Origin: Ilex aquifolium
Lineage: Eukaryota > Streptophyta > Magnoliopsida > Aquifoliales > Aquifoliaceae
Length of the DNA: 64,000 nucleotides
Assembly (NCBI GenBank): GCA_951799425.1
Contig: OX637392.1
Span: forward strand, 56,473,593-56,537,592
Reading direction: 5' to 3'
Positions 1-11,559 of this stretch are shown one piece after another. The position numbers and the translations under genes were made by a program. The notes under the pieces are model-generated. The model was not told where the DNA came from. It made no database searches and worked only from the letters and a program-made list of their open reading frames with translations. How positions within the stretch are numbered: the first letter of the stretch is position 1; each line of letters opens with the position of its first letter.

Positions 1-661
1 AATGTATTACCTTTGCTGGTAATTTTATTATTTTTGTGGTAATTGTTAGGATCGATCTCAAGTACCAAAAAAGTGATAAATGATAATGATAAAAATACTC
101 ACAAAAGTGATAAATTGTTTTGTATTTAAGAAAAGTTGTAAAAATAGTTATCATAAATATAATAAAAACACTCACAACAGTGATAAAAATACCTACAAAA
201 GTGATAAATCAACCACGAAAAAGTAAATTTTTTAGTTGTAAAATTAACTACAAAAGTTATAAAATACCCTTATAAATAATAAATTTTAAAGGTATGATAC
301 CAAAATATTTTTAACTGAACCATAGTGAAGTTCCCAAAATCAAAGCTAGTGGGACCCTCAATTTTGTTCCGATTTGGCAAGACTGGGTCAATGACTTGCA
401 TGGTTTTGGACGGTGATAACAAACATGTCCCCACCATAATAATTAACCTCAAACTTCCTATGTGACTGTCTGATTTAAAAAATAAAAAAAGAACATAAAG
501 AACTATCCAAGAGAATCATAAAACCTTACACACTTAAAAGTTTAAAGTGATTTTTGAAGTGGAAGTAGTTTCAAGCCACTTGAAATGACAATACAACAAC
601 AATCGGATAACTAGATATTTTTTGATAACAATCACATAAGTAATTCAAGAGAATTACTAAG

Positions 662-1827
662 AGGTTGTTTGATAACACTACTTAAGGCTTAAAATTGTAT
701 ATTTTAAGTATTTAATAAATTAAATCCATTTGATAACTTAAAACTTATACTACTTAATATTTTAAGCACTTCTTAAAAATAAGCTAAAATTTTAAGTAGC
801 AAGTCACCTACTTATCACTTAATGCTGAAAATGTTAGTTAGTAAGGATTTTATCAATTTCTCATAATGGACAAATATACTCTCACCACTATTGTGTCATC
901 GCCACCACCACTGCCATCACGACCACCGCCGCCACCACTACCACTACCACTACCACCACCACCATTGTGCCACTGTCACCATCACCATCGTTGTCACCAC
1001 CACTACCATTGTGTCACCGTTATCACCACCATTGTCGCCACCACCACAATCATTACCACCACCATTGTCGCTACCACCTCCACCACCATCACTATGACCA
1101 TCGTCCCACCATTGTGTTGTCGCTACCATCATTACCATTATGTCACCGCCACCACCACCACCACTATCGTCGTCACCACCACCACTATCACTACCATTAC
1201 CATTGTGCCACCACCACCACTACCATTGTGTCGCCGCCACCACAACTACCATCGCTGCTGCCACCACTACCATTGTGTTACTGTCATCACCACCATTGTC
1301 GCCACCACCACCACCGTCACTACCATTGTGTCCCCGCCACCACCACCACCGTCACCACCATTGTGTCCCCGCCACCACCACTACCATTATGTCACCGCCG
1401 CCACCACCACCATTGTCACCGCCACCATTGTGCCACCATCACTGCCACCACCACTACCACTGATATTGTCACCACCACCACCATCACCATCGACACCACC
1501 GCCACTATTTTTGTGTTGCTGTCACCACTACCATTATGTCGCCACCACCACTATTATGTCACCACCACCATTGTGTTGCCGCCACCACTACCACCACCAT
1601 TATGATGATGGTGAAAAGAACAAGGCACCTGTAGAGAGATGCTTAAAGAAAAGGGCAAAAGTAGAATAATAATAATTTTCAGACTTCAGCTCTTTATATT
1701 TGTCAAACAATTTGATTAAATTCAATACTTAAATTTCAGTTGATACCAAACAGTTTGCGAATTAAAAAATTCAGCATTTAGCACATAAAATTCAGCATTC
1801 AGTTTTCAGTTTTATCAAACACCACCT
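662..1827. mobile_element. TIR-like element with CCACCA satellite core (unit 1)
   Basis: The left end reads AGGTTGTTTGATAA and the right end is its imperfect inverse (TTTGATAA then GTGGT). The ends resemble short hAT-type termini. The core, about 888-1602, is an irregular CCA/ACC/ATT satellite. No clear target duplication was found. Counterparts are at 19625-20830 and 56563-57795, so the insertion predates the tandem duplications. There is no transposase. Confidence 0.55.
888..1602. repeat. CCACCA-type low-complexity satellite (unit 1)
   Basis: Irregular triplet repeat of CCA, ACC and CAC with scattered ATTGTG and GTCGCC words. It is strongly strand-biased: the plus strand is almost free of G runs. 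Long open frames in all three plus frames follow from the near-absence of stop codons in (CCA)n and are not genes. Confidence 0.9.
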
Positions 1828-2329
1828 AAGTTTTGAACTCAATACTTCTGAATTTATAACTTGTCCCTTGTCTTCATCAGTCTACCCCTTGGATTTGAGA
1901 GTAATTATATTCAAGCGAGATGGTCCTTCAACAATGGTTGTTACCAACATTGGGCGATTCATGGGACGGACATTCGCAGTTCTCTTTCGTATAGTCAAAC
2001 CCTATAGTCTCCCTCGCCCAAGATAAGTGGCAGAATAAGAGAATAAGGGAAACCATCTACTAGGCCGTGTCATTGTAGTTTCAAGTGAATTTATTATTTG
2101 CTCTTTAACGTACCTAACAAGTCACTCCAAGTTTTGCCCTTTGTCCCATGTCGTCTTCCTCTAATTGCCTCCACTCAATAAGCCCAAAAACGTTGTAGTC
2201 AATTGCCTTTTTAGTTGTCATCAAACAAAAGACTCGAGGGAGTGCAACTATTTTATGGCATATCAAATGACCCAACCCCTTAAGCCTCATACACACATTT
2301 TAGGATAAGTATGCAACTAGAGCTTTCAA

Positions 2330-2625
2330 AATTATGACACGACTTGTTAACACGATATAAAATTAGAGAGTTTGAGTCTTCTTTAAATCACCCGTTTTAT
2401 AAACTAGTGAAGCTGATACGACACGATTAATAAATGAATCGGGTATGCGTAAAGTTAATCAAAAAGACATACACGAAACGATTTGTTTATATACCGGTTA
2501 CACAATTCATATACGACACGAATCCGATATAACACGACTGGTTAGACACAAATTAATAAACTAATCGAGTATGAGTGAAATATTTTTTTGACACAAATCA
2601 TTTTCACCCAACACGATTGACAAGC
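2330..2625. repeat. GACACG-rich dispersed repeat, first copy in unit 1
   Basis: The segment has repeated CGACACGA words, the ordered motif GACACGATTAATAAATGAAT, and ends CACGATTGACAAGCC. A diverged second copy is at 3945-4240. Both are kept in unit 2 (about 21335-21620 and 22920-23225) and unit 3 (about 58300-58600 and 59700-60000). It is probably an old transposon-derived sequence; its class is not resolved. Confidence 0.55.
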
Positions 2626-3149
2626 CTACAAACAACCCCTATAAAAAAATTAAAAAAAAAAAAGGTGGGTAACATACCAGAATTAATGGATATAAATTAT
2701 TTTTTGTTCGATTTATGCGTAGTTATTAATTGTAAACATGATAAAGTAATATAGAAAAAGAATGTATGAGAAAAAAAAAAAAGTGAATGTGCATTACACC
2801 CTTCATTTTAAAGGGTAGTTGTGAGTTACTGTTACAAGAACCGAATCCAATGTTTGTAAGGGAAGGTTAAGGAAAGGAAACAGACAGCCATTAGACTTTA
2901 GACATACCCTTTTGGAATCCTCTCAAACTACACAATCAAAAAAGGGAAAATCTCCCTTTTCTTTGCTTTAATTCCAGTATAAGTACTAATCGAATTTTAA
3001 ATCTCCTTTTGCCCATTCTTGTAGAGTACTATCAATAATTTCGTGTCTCAACATATTATACAATATTAAAAATTAAATATTGATACTGCAATATTTTTGA
3101 TGATGTACAAAACAGTTTTATGCAAGATCAACAGTCGAGTGTATGATAA

Positions 3150-3700
3150 AATGTAATTAATGGACAATTAATAGAGCAATCAATGACAATAATATAAATA
3201 TCGGGTCAACACACAGATATATAGTGGTTCGGTTCGGGTGACCTATTCTACTCCGAGAAACGACAACGGTGGTCGGGGAACCTTTATTGATAAAATAAGG
3301 TGAACGAGAGAGAGAACAATGGTTAGTTCCAGGAAGGGTACAATAGCTATAAGAGAGAAAAACTATGTGAGAGTTGTATAAAGAGATGTAGAAATGATCA
3401 TTTCAATGGAGAGAGCTTACAATTTATAGGCATAGAGCCTTAGTTGAGGCAGTGACTTGAGGGGGAAGACACTAATTCTTCGGGGATGATAACTACAAAA
3501 TGTAAGTACAATTAAATGGTGCCTTGATCTTCGAGAGTGAGTATCCCGATAAGTGCTCCCCACGTACTCTAATCATTCTTAGACTCCTTGGGCATTGGGC
3601 TGAGTCGAATTCATAAACTGGGTTTGACCTATTTTTTAGCTGACTTAAGCTTACTTGATTTATTGGGTCTGACCCAATTGAATCTAAGCTCGTCAGTTTT
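3150..3700. repeat. Possible solo-LTR or TRIM-like fossil (unit 1)
   Basis: It contains GTGGTTCGG followed by a CTATTCTACTCC stretch, a purine-rich GAGAGA part and a TTACAATTTATAGGC part. The same order is seen, diverged, at 11560-12170. Counterparts are at about 22120-22680 and 59100-59460. Ends were not defined. It is non-coding, old and degraded. Confidence 0.3.
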
Positions 3701-3944
3701 ATATTTTAAATAATAATTTTTTTTTTAATTACTTAGTTTAAAATTAAAATGAAGAGAAAGGTAAGTGTTGATTGATTGATGGAATGATGTGATTATTTGA
3801 TATTCGGAAATATGTTGATTGAGTTGTCTTACATTAATTTAGACTCTTGTTGTGTTTTATAAGTTGAGAATTTAACTTACTACCTATAATATCAAATAGA
3901 TTTGTCACATCATCTAGAATAAATGTGTCAAAATATGACACTAC

Positions 3945-4240
3945 TCGTTAATACAACACGAACACGACACGAAATTAGAAGAATTGCTACTTTTTTAAGT
4001 CACCCGTTTCATAAATAAATGTATCCGACATGACACGATTAATAAATGAATTTGGTATGAGAGAAATCAATCAAAAGAAATATATGACACGACTCGTTTA
4101 TATATCGGTTTTACACGATTCATATACAATACGAACCCGATATGATACGATTCATTTAAACAAATCATGTATAAGTGAAGTACTTTTTAATATGAACCCG
4201 TTAAAAATCGATATAAACTTATCTCACTCGACACGATTGA
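3945..4240. repeat. GACACG-rich dispersed repeat, second copy in unit 1
   Basis: It shares the GACACGATTAATAAATGAAT motif and overall order with 2330-2625, but has diverged more from it than from its own counterparts in units 2 and 3. Both copies were therefore present before the units duplicated. Confidence 0.5.
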
Positions 4241-4999
4241 GAGGGGTAATCTTGGGTATATATCACACTTCATTTTGCACCCAATCACATTAAGAATTAG
4301 TTGTCATGCTCTTACTCTGTCTCTACCAAAGTAAGTGGCCCGTGACTATCACATGGCATCTGGGTCTTGCCGTAAAAGCCGTTGGAGTCACGTTTCGGCG
4401 ACCCTTTTTATTGTGGCCGACGTAGAAATAAGCGCCACAATAACTATGGCTTTATCCAAACACCGATAAGGTAAATATTAGGTGTACAAAATCTGATGAT
4501 TCAGCTTCAAAACTATACTTGTGGATATATACCCACCTACTTTTATACACAATATAATATAAATAAATAAATAAAATAAAAAAGTGAAAGTGGGAAAAAA
4601 AAAATCCATCTACGAATCAAGATGCAAATATTTTTCGAGCAATTTAAATAGAATAATCAAAATCATGAGCTCATCCATAAAAAAAATTAGGAATAATTTG
4701 TGTTTGAAGGTACGTACAATGTAAATAGTTTTGAGAAGAATATTGGTGGCCGTTGAATGAGTCTATTTGAGACTGTTCGATGGACTTATTGAAGTCTGTT
4801 CTATTTTATATTATAGACTAAGGATAGTTCGTGGTTGAAGGTACGGTGTAATGCGAATGATTTTGAGAAGGATATTAATGGTCATTGGATGAGCATATTT
4901 AAAACCGTTGGATGAATTTATTGAAGTCTGTCATGTTTTATATTGTAGATACCATTTTTGATAACAAGAGGGATAAAGATAGATAATATATGTGTAGCT

Positions 5000-5008
5000 G
5001 CCGACGTG
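5000..5008 (+). promoter_or_regulatory. GCCGACGTG motif upstream of STP gene 1
   Basis: The motif joins a GCCGAC (DRE/CRT-type core) to an ACGTG core. The same nine bases are kept at 24210-24218 and 60958-60966 upstream of genes 2 and 3. Another GCCGAC is at 4416-4421. A role in stress-responsive control is only a guess from motif identity; the motif may simply be shared because the whole segment is duplicated. Confidence 0.3.
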
Positions 5009-5308
5009 TACTTGCCGTTGCCATAAGTTGGAATATCAAAACGTTGACTGCCACCAAGAGTCTTTTGTGCTCCTTGCATTCATACTTATTTTTGTTGTAT
5101 AAGACTAAATGTTTTCAAATTTATGGTCTTTATCCCTTTGAGCCCAAAATAGCCATTCACAACTATGATCTTATCCTTTTTTATCCCCCCAAAAAAAAAC
5201 TTAATTATTGCAATATTATCTAATTATCTGTAATGAGAACCGTGAATTTAGCCCATTGATAAAAAATGTCCTTTTGAAGAGCCAAACAACCTAGATTTCT
5301 CTCCCTCT

Positions 5309-5341
5309 CCCCCCCCCCCCTCTTTCTCTCTCTCTCTCTCT
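5309..5341. repeat. Poly-C plus (CT)n microsatellite
   Basis: Twelve C bases followed by a CT run. The same site has 17 C in unit 2 (24775-24791) and about five C in unit 3 (near 61337), so it is length-variable between units. Confidence 0.85.
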
Positions 5342-5408
5342 CCATAGTTGTATGTAAAAGAACTAAAAATGAAATCACTATTAAAATATTAATCTATTAT
5401 TCTTCTAG

Positions 5409-5521
5409 GTGGGCTGACCTAATGGTCATTGCCTCTAGTATTAGACTTTAAAGTTATAGATTCTAATCTCATTATTTTTCACTCTATAATAGTGTGGTAG
5501 TGCCTAACCAAAAAAAAAAAA
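5409..5521 (+). mobile_element. Short tRNA-derived SINE (unit 1)
   Basis: It starts GGGCTGACCTAATGGTCATT (A-box-like), has a decayed B box (AGATTCTAATCTC) about 45 bp later, and ends in an A tract. It is about 110 bp long. Counterparts in units 2 and 3 are at 24876-24986 and 61423-61534. Confidence 0.5.
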
Positions 5522-5775
5522 TACTATGCCCCGTCTTATGGTAGCGTCTAATTACCAATGTCAATCAGAGTTTTATATGGATCAATATACCACAAACATG
5601 GGAAAAAAAACTTGAAATTAAAATCTAATGGTCGTGACAACAACAAAAATGACAATTTTTCTCACAAATTGGGATTGGATTAGAAAATCACACTACATAA
5701 AAACAAAGTATTAACATATGGTATGAACGTTGATAGATCATTCATAATGTATTAAAGAATGAGTTTTATTAACCC

Positions 5776-5967
5776 TAATGAGTAGTTTAAGTAGTAACAA
5801 GATTTAACTGTAAATTCAGACGTTCTGAATTCGAATTTTTGTAACTCATTGGGATTAGATCAGGAGGGAATCATCTCTTATGAATACCCTAATTTTGATG
5901 TAGATGATCTGCTTTTGATCAGACTGGATAAAGAATTAGTTGAAGTTTGTATAAGTTGGCCCAAAAG
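5776..5967 (+). mobile_element. Au-like tRNA-derived SINE in STP1 promoter (unit 1)
   Basis: B-box-like CTGAATTCGAATTT is followed by the typical plant Au-SINE body: GATGATCTGCTTTTGATCAG, then a TTAGTTGAAG region and AAGTTGGCCC at the end. Counterparts are at 25243-25434 and 61718-61909. It lies about 400 bp upstream of the ATG in every unit. Confidence 0.6.
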
Positions 5968-5982
5968 TTTAAAGAAAGCATG

Positions 5983-6162
5983 TTGAGTCTTCTGACAGCT
6001 ACTATACTCCTAAATTTACGTCTAATTTTATGTCTAATTTTACATAAATTAAGCCTAGAACAAATTTAAATTATCTCCTAGATTAAAGTAACAAGATAAA
6101 TACTCAGAAAATATTTACTATATTTTGAGTCTTCTGACAGCTACTATACTCCTAAATTTACG
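5983..6162 (+). repeat. 38-bp direct repeat in promoter of gene 1
   Basis: An identical 38-base segment is present at 5983-6020 and 6125-6162. Units 2 and 3 have only the promoter-proximal copy and keep a different sequence at the distal place. The distal copy in unit 1 therefore looks like a templated patch or short duplication that replaced local sequence. Confidence 0.85.
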
Positions 6163-6247
6163 AAATAGACTATTGAATTTCTATATATACACTTTCTACA
6201 CCCATACAAACCTCTTATCTTCTCCTTGTCTACTCTCTCTTTCCCTC

Positions 6248-6255
6248 TATAAATA
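6248..6255 (+). promoter_or_regulatory. TATA box of STP gene 1
   Basis: TATAAATA lies 113 bp upstream of the ATG. The spacing is identical in all three copies. The following leader is CT-rich and AC-rich, as is common in plant 5' UTRs. A second AT-rich run (TATATATA) lies about 65 bp further upstream. Confidence 0.7.
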
Positions 6256-6360
6256 CTCTCTACATTTTCCATATTCTAACACTTCTCTGTCTCAATTTTC
6301 CTTTCTTCCTCCTCATTCATACCCTAAACCACTTTCTCTCTCGTGTTTACAACCACAACA

Positions 6361-8769
6361 ATGGCAGGCGGAGGTTTTGGTCCTGGTCCCGGTAATGGAA
6401 AAGAATATCCAGGCAACCTTACTCTCTATGTGACCGTAACTTGCATTGTTGCTGCTATGGGTGGTTTGATCTTCGGTTACGATATCGGTATTTCAGGTAC
6501 ACCTAAATTAAAACCCATATGGTTTTTATCTTGTAAAAATGGTTATGTTTAGATATTTGATCTGGATTTCATGTGAAACTATGTAGGTGGAGTGACATCC
6601 ATGGATTCATTTCTGAAGAAGTTTTTTCCATCTGTGTACAAGAAGCAAAAGGCTGATACATCCACGAACCAGTACTGTATGTTTGACAGTCAAACACTGA
6701 CCATGTTCACATCTTCATTGTACTTGGCTGCACTTATATCATCTATTGTAGCTTCTTGGGTGACCCGAAAACTAGGAAGAAAGTTGTCAATGCTCTTTGG
6801 TGGTGTACTCTTCTGCATTGGGGCTTTGATCAACGGCTTTGCTCAAGCTGTCTGGATGTTAATTGTTGGGCGTATTTTGCTTGGTTTTGGTATTGGGTTT
6901 GCCAATCAGGTCTCTCTCTCTCTCTCTCTCTAAAACATATGAAATCTGTCTGATTTTTTTCTCACAATTGTGTTTGGTGTAAAGGGTGTTTGTTTTGCTT
7001 TGGATCTAGAGATTCGAATGTTTTAATATACCACTTTTTTGTTGGCTCATTACAAGTTGTTGGTAGAGTACAAGTTTGGTGTTTTTGGAAACACAAGAAG
7101 GAATATTTACTAGTTTTTTTTTCCATACGATTGTTCCAAGATTTTTGCTTGTTCTCTTGTCTTGTTCCTTGTCCTTGTGTATTTGTTTTCCCCTGCTTTT
7201 GTGTTCTTGTTATCAGTTTTTAATCATACCCTTAATTACTCAAAAGCAAAACTGCCTGAAAATTTGATTTTCAGAACAAGAAAAGTACTTCAAAAACACC
7301 ACCCCATTCAATTTTTTTTCAGATCTGAGTGTTGTTCAAAAGAGGTGGTCAAAGATTTATAAATTATGCACATTGATTTATTCTCAAAACATGACAAGAA
7401 CATATGGACCCCCAGATAACGACTTTTATTTAATTAATTTCTAATTGTATAATTCAAAATTATCATGTAGATTATAATTTGTAATGGGTTTTCCAAATTA
7501 TTGGGATTTGGGCTATGTTTTGATTATGGTGTTGATGTGTTCTTGTTTGGTTTGTAATTACAGTCTGTGCCACTCTACTTGTCTGAGATGGCTCCTTACA
7601 AGTACAGAGGTTCCCTGAACATTGGCTTCCAATTGTCCATTACAATTGGTATCCTTGTAGCAAACATTTTGAACTATTTCTTTGCTAAGATCAAGGGCGG
7701 ATGGGGATGGCGTTTGAGCTTAGGGGGTGCAATGGTACCTGCCCTTATCATCACAGTCGGATCACTGATCCTTCCCGAGACACCAAACTCGCTGATTGAG
7801 CGTGGCAAGACAGACGAGGCTAAAACTAAGCTTAAGAGAATTCGCGGTATTGAAAGTGTTGATGAGGAGTTCAATGATTTAGTTGCTGCTAGTGAGGCAT
7901 CTAAGAAAGTGGAGGACCCTTGGAGAAATCTTTTGCAAAGGAAGTACAGACCCCAACTTGTAATGGCCATTGCTATTCCATTCTTCCAGCAACTTACTGG
8001 GATTAATGTGATTATGTTTTATGCACCGGTTCTATTCAAAACAATTGGTTTTGGAAGCAACGCTTCACTCATGTCTGCTGTGATCACTGGTGCTGTAAAT
8101 GTTGGTGCAACCTTAGTTTCAATCTATGGTGTTGATAAGTGGGGAAGGAGATTTCTCTTCCTTGAAGGTGGTGTCCAAATGCTTATCTGCCAGGTATGTC
8201 ATTTGCTATTGTTCATCAAGATCAAGTGACACAACATGTTTGTTTTGTTTTTATGGTACTGATTTTTCATTTTTGTATGAGTGTAGGTCGTTGTTGCAAT
8301 CTGTATAGCTGCTAAATTTGGAACAGATGGGAACCCTGGTGACTTACCAAAGTGGTATGCTATTGTGGTGGTGCTATTCATCTGCATCTATGTTGCTGGA
8401 TTTGCATGGTCATGGGGTCCTCTTGGATGGTTGGTACCTAGTGAGATTTTCCCACTCGAAATCCGATCTGCTGCACAAAGTATCAATGTTTCAGTCAACA
8501 TGATCTTCACATTCGCCGTTGCTCAAATCTTCCTGACAATGCTTTGCCACTTGAAGTTTGGTTTGTTCCTCTTCTTCGGGTTTTTCGTGATAGTTATGAC
8601 CATCTTTGTATACATCTTCTTGCCTGAGACCAAGGGAATACCAATTGAAGAGATGGTGATTGTGTGGAAACAACACTGGTTCTGGTCCAGGTTCATCAGT
8701 GATGAGGATTATCCGGCTAATGGCGCGATCGAATTCAGCAAGGGAGATAAGCCTCTCAAAGAAGTGTAA
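6361..8769 (+). CDS. STP1-like: STP1-like proton/hexose symporter, gene 1 (complete, 4 exons)
   Basis: Exons are 6361-6496, 6587-6909, 7564-8193 and 8287-8769; all introns are GT-AG (90, 654, 93 bp). The product has 523 residues, the usual STP length. It is a 12-helix plasma-membrane transporter of the sugar porter family that should import monosaccharides with protons. Visible landmarks are GYDIGISGG with the proton-site Asp at 41, RKLGRK (106-111), Arg141, Gln176, [12 protein letters not shown] (224-235), QQLTGIN (295-301), Asn332, DKWGRR (344-349), Trp411 and PETKG (476-480). Cys76 and Cys450 match the lid disulfide known from AtSTP10, and the residue numbering is nearly the same. The start codon lies in an ACAACAATGGC context, 113 bp after a TATA box. 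The overall sequence most resembles STP1 and Ricinus sugar carrier C. Exact substrate range is inferred from the family. Confidence 0.97.
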
Positions 8770-8820
8770 TCTACCATGAACTTATGTATTGCTGCACACA
8801 TACACAGTTGTCAAAGGATA

Positions 8821-10339
8821 GAGGTATATTAAATTAGATTTAGTTGTAAAAAGATATAAAGAAAAAATATAAAGTAAGGAAGTCCCCAATTTTAATTTTT
8901 AATTATTTTCAAGTATATAATTTGAAATTTTTGGATTTTTCTTTGACATTTGTGTCCTCCTTTAATTCATGTGATTTATTTTTGGAAACTGATTTATTTT
9001 TGGAATTATATTTATGGATTAAAAATCTTCTAATTTAATGGAAGATTTGATTCTTCTGTTTATTTTGAAGATAAATTAGTTGATTTAAATTTTAAATTTT
9101 GCAGCAGTATCATTTGTTGTCTTCTTCTTCTTTGGCCTAGAAGCCATTTATTAGTGGAAGTCTGAAACATTATTTTATCCTTATCATTCTATCTAAGCAA
9201 TTACAAAGTTTGAATTCATGACTTCATTATGTTTATGTCTGTCTTTTTAAAGGTAATTATTCTATTTTTTTTATATGAGAACATCATAACAGTGTAACAA
9301 TACACTTATACAAAATATTGTATTATTATATTTTGTCAAACATATATTTGCATATATCTTCATTCATACAGTCCAGCTCTGTTTTAAATTTGTTACCACA
9401 TCCACAAAATTACTGAACACTGTCTTTGTTACAGTGTATTGTTACACTGTCTTTGTTACACTATGAGGGAAATACAGTCAACAGTTAGAATATACACACA
9501 GTTTATTCACAACCAATGAATTAATATGGCAGAAACACATGCATTCCTGAATAATTTGGATAATTAACATTCACCGCATAAAATATTTTTGTAACAGAAT
9601 ATCTAAATTCATAACTTATGGTCCACTAATGTTTAATTTTAAAAAACACACACAATGAAAAACTTTGTCATTTGTGCGCATATAATTTCTTCAATTCCCG
9701 CCGTATTTTCAGATCTTTTTAACTCCAAGAATTTGGATGGTTGAGGGACAGTGAAACCATATCCGCTCGCAACTCATTCAATTGTCTTGTTGTTAACTTC
9801 TCTTCAATTTCTTCTCATTTGGTGAGTTTTTTCATTATGTAACAGACATACACGCATGCAATCTTGCGTTAATTCCCATGTTGACGAACTTACATCAAAA
9901 TGGTGAACTAGTAGGATTTTTCTTTCAAAGACGAAAACCCTCTAGATGTTTAGGAAATGATTTAGAGCTTCTTGCTAAGGAAGATGAAACGATTTTTGGA
10001 GAGGAAGAAGAAGCGGCAAACGTTTTTCGAAGATGAAGCTTTTCGCGAATTAATGTTCTTAAAATCCAATTGTTAAGCTTATCACTATGTACCTAATTAA
10101 TTTTAAGATATATTCATAAAACCGCTTTTAGGAAAGTAAATTTTAAAAAATGGGCAGTTAATTCTTTGTATCTCAGCAGTATACTTTTTTACAACACATT
10201 TTTTTTTTGTATACTTTTTTACAATTATGTCTAGTTTAGAGTACCAACTTCCAAAGGACCATGATCCTTTTCAAGTTTAGCCCTGTGAATTAATACAACG
10301 TTAAAAAAAATTTTAGACGACTTTATTGAGTTGAGTTTG
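8821..10339. other. Non-coding junction sequence after gene 1
   Basis: AT-rich sequence not shared with unit 2. Apart from an inverted repeat at 9289-9450 I see no gene or clear element. The start of this stretch would serve as the 3' UTR of gene 1. Confidence 0.6.
9289..9450. repeat. Inverted repeat (hairpin), possible small MITE
   Basis: ACAGTGTAACAATACAC at 9289-9305 is repeated as its exact 17-bp reverse complement at 9434-9450, with partial further copies of TTACACTGTCTTTG next to it. No target duplication was resolved. Confidence 0.55.
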
Positions 10340-10800
10340 TAAGTCGGTGAACTCATAGATATGAATCGATGGTGTTTTCCGTGTACGGGTAGGAGAGGAA
10401 GCGGTTATCGACGGTTACGATGGACAACAGACACAATCATTGTCAACGATTGCGTCTCTTGTTTGAATGGTTGCATTGGTAACTATTGAAAGTCTATAAA
10501 TAGATCCTTGTTCATAGAAGACTTCCTCTTGAATATTCGATAGTCTTTTGGTCTAAATCGTTGAGGCGCCATATTTGTTTTCTAGTGCACGTGATTAATA
10601 GTTTAACGATATTTTGCCACCATTCGTATTAGGTCTGTGACCATCAATGGTATCAGATAATTGACTTATGACGAATACTGATTTTCAAAAAACATTGCAC
10701 GGTTCATAATTTAAATATCTTCAATACTGGTTGAGATTACGTCAGAATGCATGTGGTCAACAATCTAACTATATCTTACCGCCGTTCGTATTACGTGTGA
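10340..10800. mobile_element. LTR retroelement fragment (Copia-like or TRIM-like fossil)
   Basis: A CTATAAATAG promoter-like box is followed by CACCATTCGTATTAGG, GACCATCA and then ATGGTATCAGA, which resembles an initiator-tRNA primer site. A second GTTCGTATTACG..GACCATCA part follows at about 10785. It is non-coding and degraded; family is uncertain. Confidence 0.35.
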
Positions 10801-11076
10801 GACCATCAGACTTCAATTTAAGTGAGTTACTTAACAGCCCTATGTTACGCCCCCTTATCTAGTATCTAAACTCGAACTTCAGCTTCTTTGATCCTTAGTA
10901 TAACAGTATTGGGCTTGGGATGGACTTCGTAAGCGTAAGTTGCATGGTGTAAGCTTGTGGGTCTAGCTGTCGTGGTTTTCATCAGGCGAAGGGCCCAATT
11001 CTTGGGTCTTACTCTATCCCCGAAACCCAACGAGCCCAACATTTGAATAAAATTTTGTCAAGTTCTGTCAACTTCA

Positions 11077-11276
11077 TTTTTTTTTTTTTGGTTACAAGGT
11101 GTTTAGATTTGCATTGACTACTACCTCGAGTTCAACGGCGGCCACCATGACATGAGTTGAGATAGAGCATGTTTATGAGGAATAAGGGTGGTTAGTCCTT
11201 AGGGGGTGTAAAAATAAATTGAACTTGAGACATCTGGGTTACTAAAAGTCAGACTTAACCACCGAACCACTCTAAA
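11077..11276 (-). mobile_element. tRNA-derived SINE (minus strand)
   Basis: On the minus strand it starts near TTTAGAGTGGTTCGGTGG (A-box-like), has CTCAAGTTCAAT as a B-box-like part, and ends ACCTTGTAACC plus an A tract (the T run at 11077-11089 on the plus strand). Length is about 200 bp. Confidence 0.5.
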
Positions 11277-11396
11277 GCTTTGTTGTCTTCACTTTGTTTG
11301 CCGATGTTTGAAGCTAAAAGAATGAAGTCTTCCACCATACCCATTCTTTCTATTTAATCTATGACCAAAAAATTCAACATCAATGAGGCCTTTTTA

Positions 11397-11420
11397 CCCC
11401 CCCCCCCCCCCCCCCCCCCC
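11397..11420. repeat. C24 homopolymer
   Basis: Twenty-four consecutive C bases on the plus strand, in otherwise unremarkable spacer. The run may be unstable or mis-sized in the assembly. Confidence 0.9.
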
Positions 11421-11559
11421 TCCATCGTTTTCATTTCTGGCTTTATTGCCAATGGGAACACAATTTTTCCACAGCACATGATGTGGAATCTTTTGCAACA
11501 TGGTAACTTTAAGCAATAGATATGTTCACCCATAAAAATAATGGAGATGGACAATGATT

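Larger units (their letters stand above)
1..8820. repeat. Tandem unit 1 (partial): upstream block plus STP gene 1
   Basis: Sequence from base 1 matches unit 2 from about 18015 and unit 3 from about 56082, in the same order up to the gene. Homology with unit 2 stops just after the stop codon, at about 8820 against 28740. The left end lies outside the window. Confidence 0.95.

Noticed and set aside
866-1669. Open frame of 267 residues, with parallel frames at 19854-20653 and 56768-57623, rich in Pro, His, Thr and Ser
   Set aside because: All three plus frames are open at once because the CCACCA satellite has almost no stop codons. The copies are not conserved at protein level.
2114-2296. 60-residue minus-strand frame repeated exactly at 58081-58263
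   Set aside because: Unit 2 does not keep the frame, and there is no support for expression; its identity is due to recent duplication.
5776-5967. tRNA gene suggested by A-box-like and B-box-like words
   Set aside because: No tRNA cloverleaf can be drawn; the tail matches plant Au-type SINEs.
6125-6433. 102-residue frame overlapping the promoter and leader of gene 1, also in unit 2 (25547-25855)
   Set aside because: It starts upstream of the TATA box and overlaps the STP start in another frame. It is preserved only because the promoters are duplicates.
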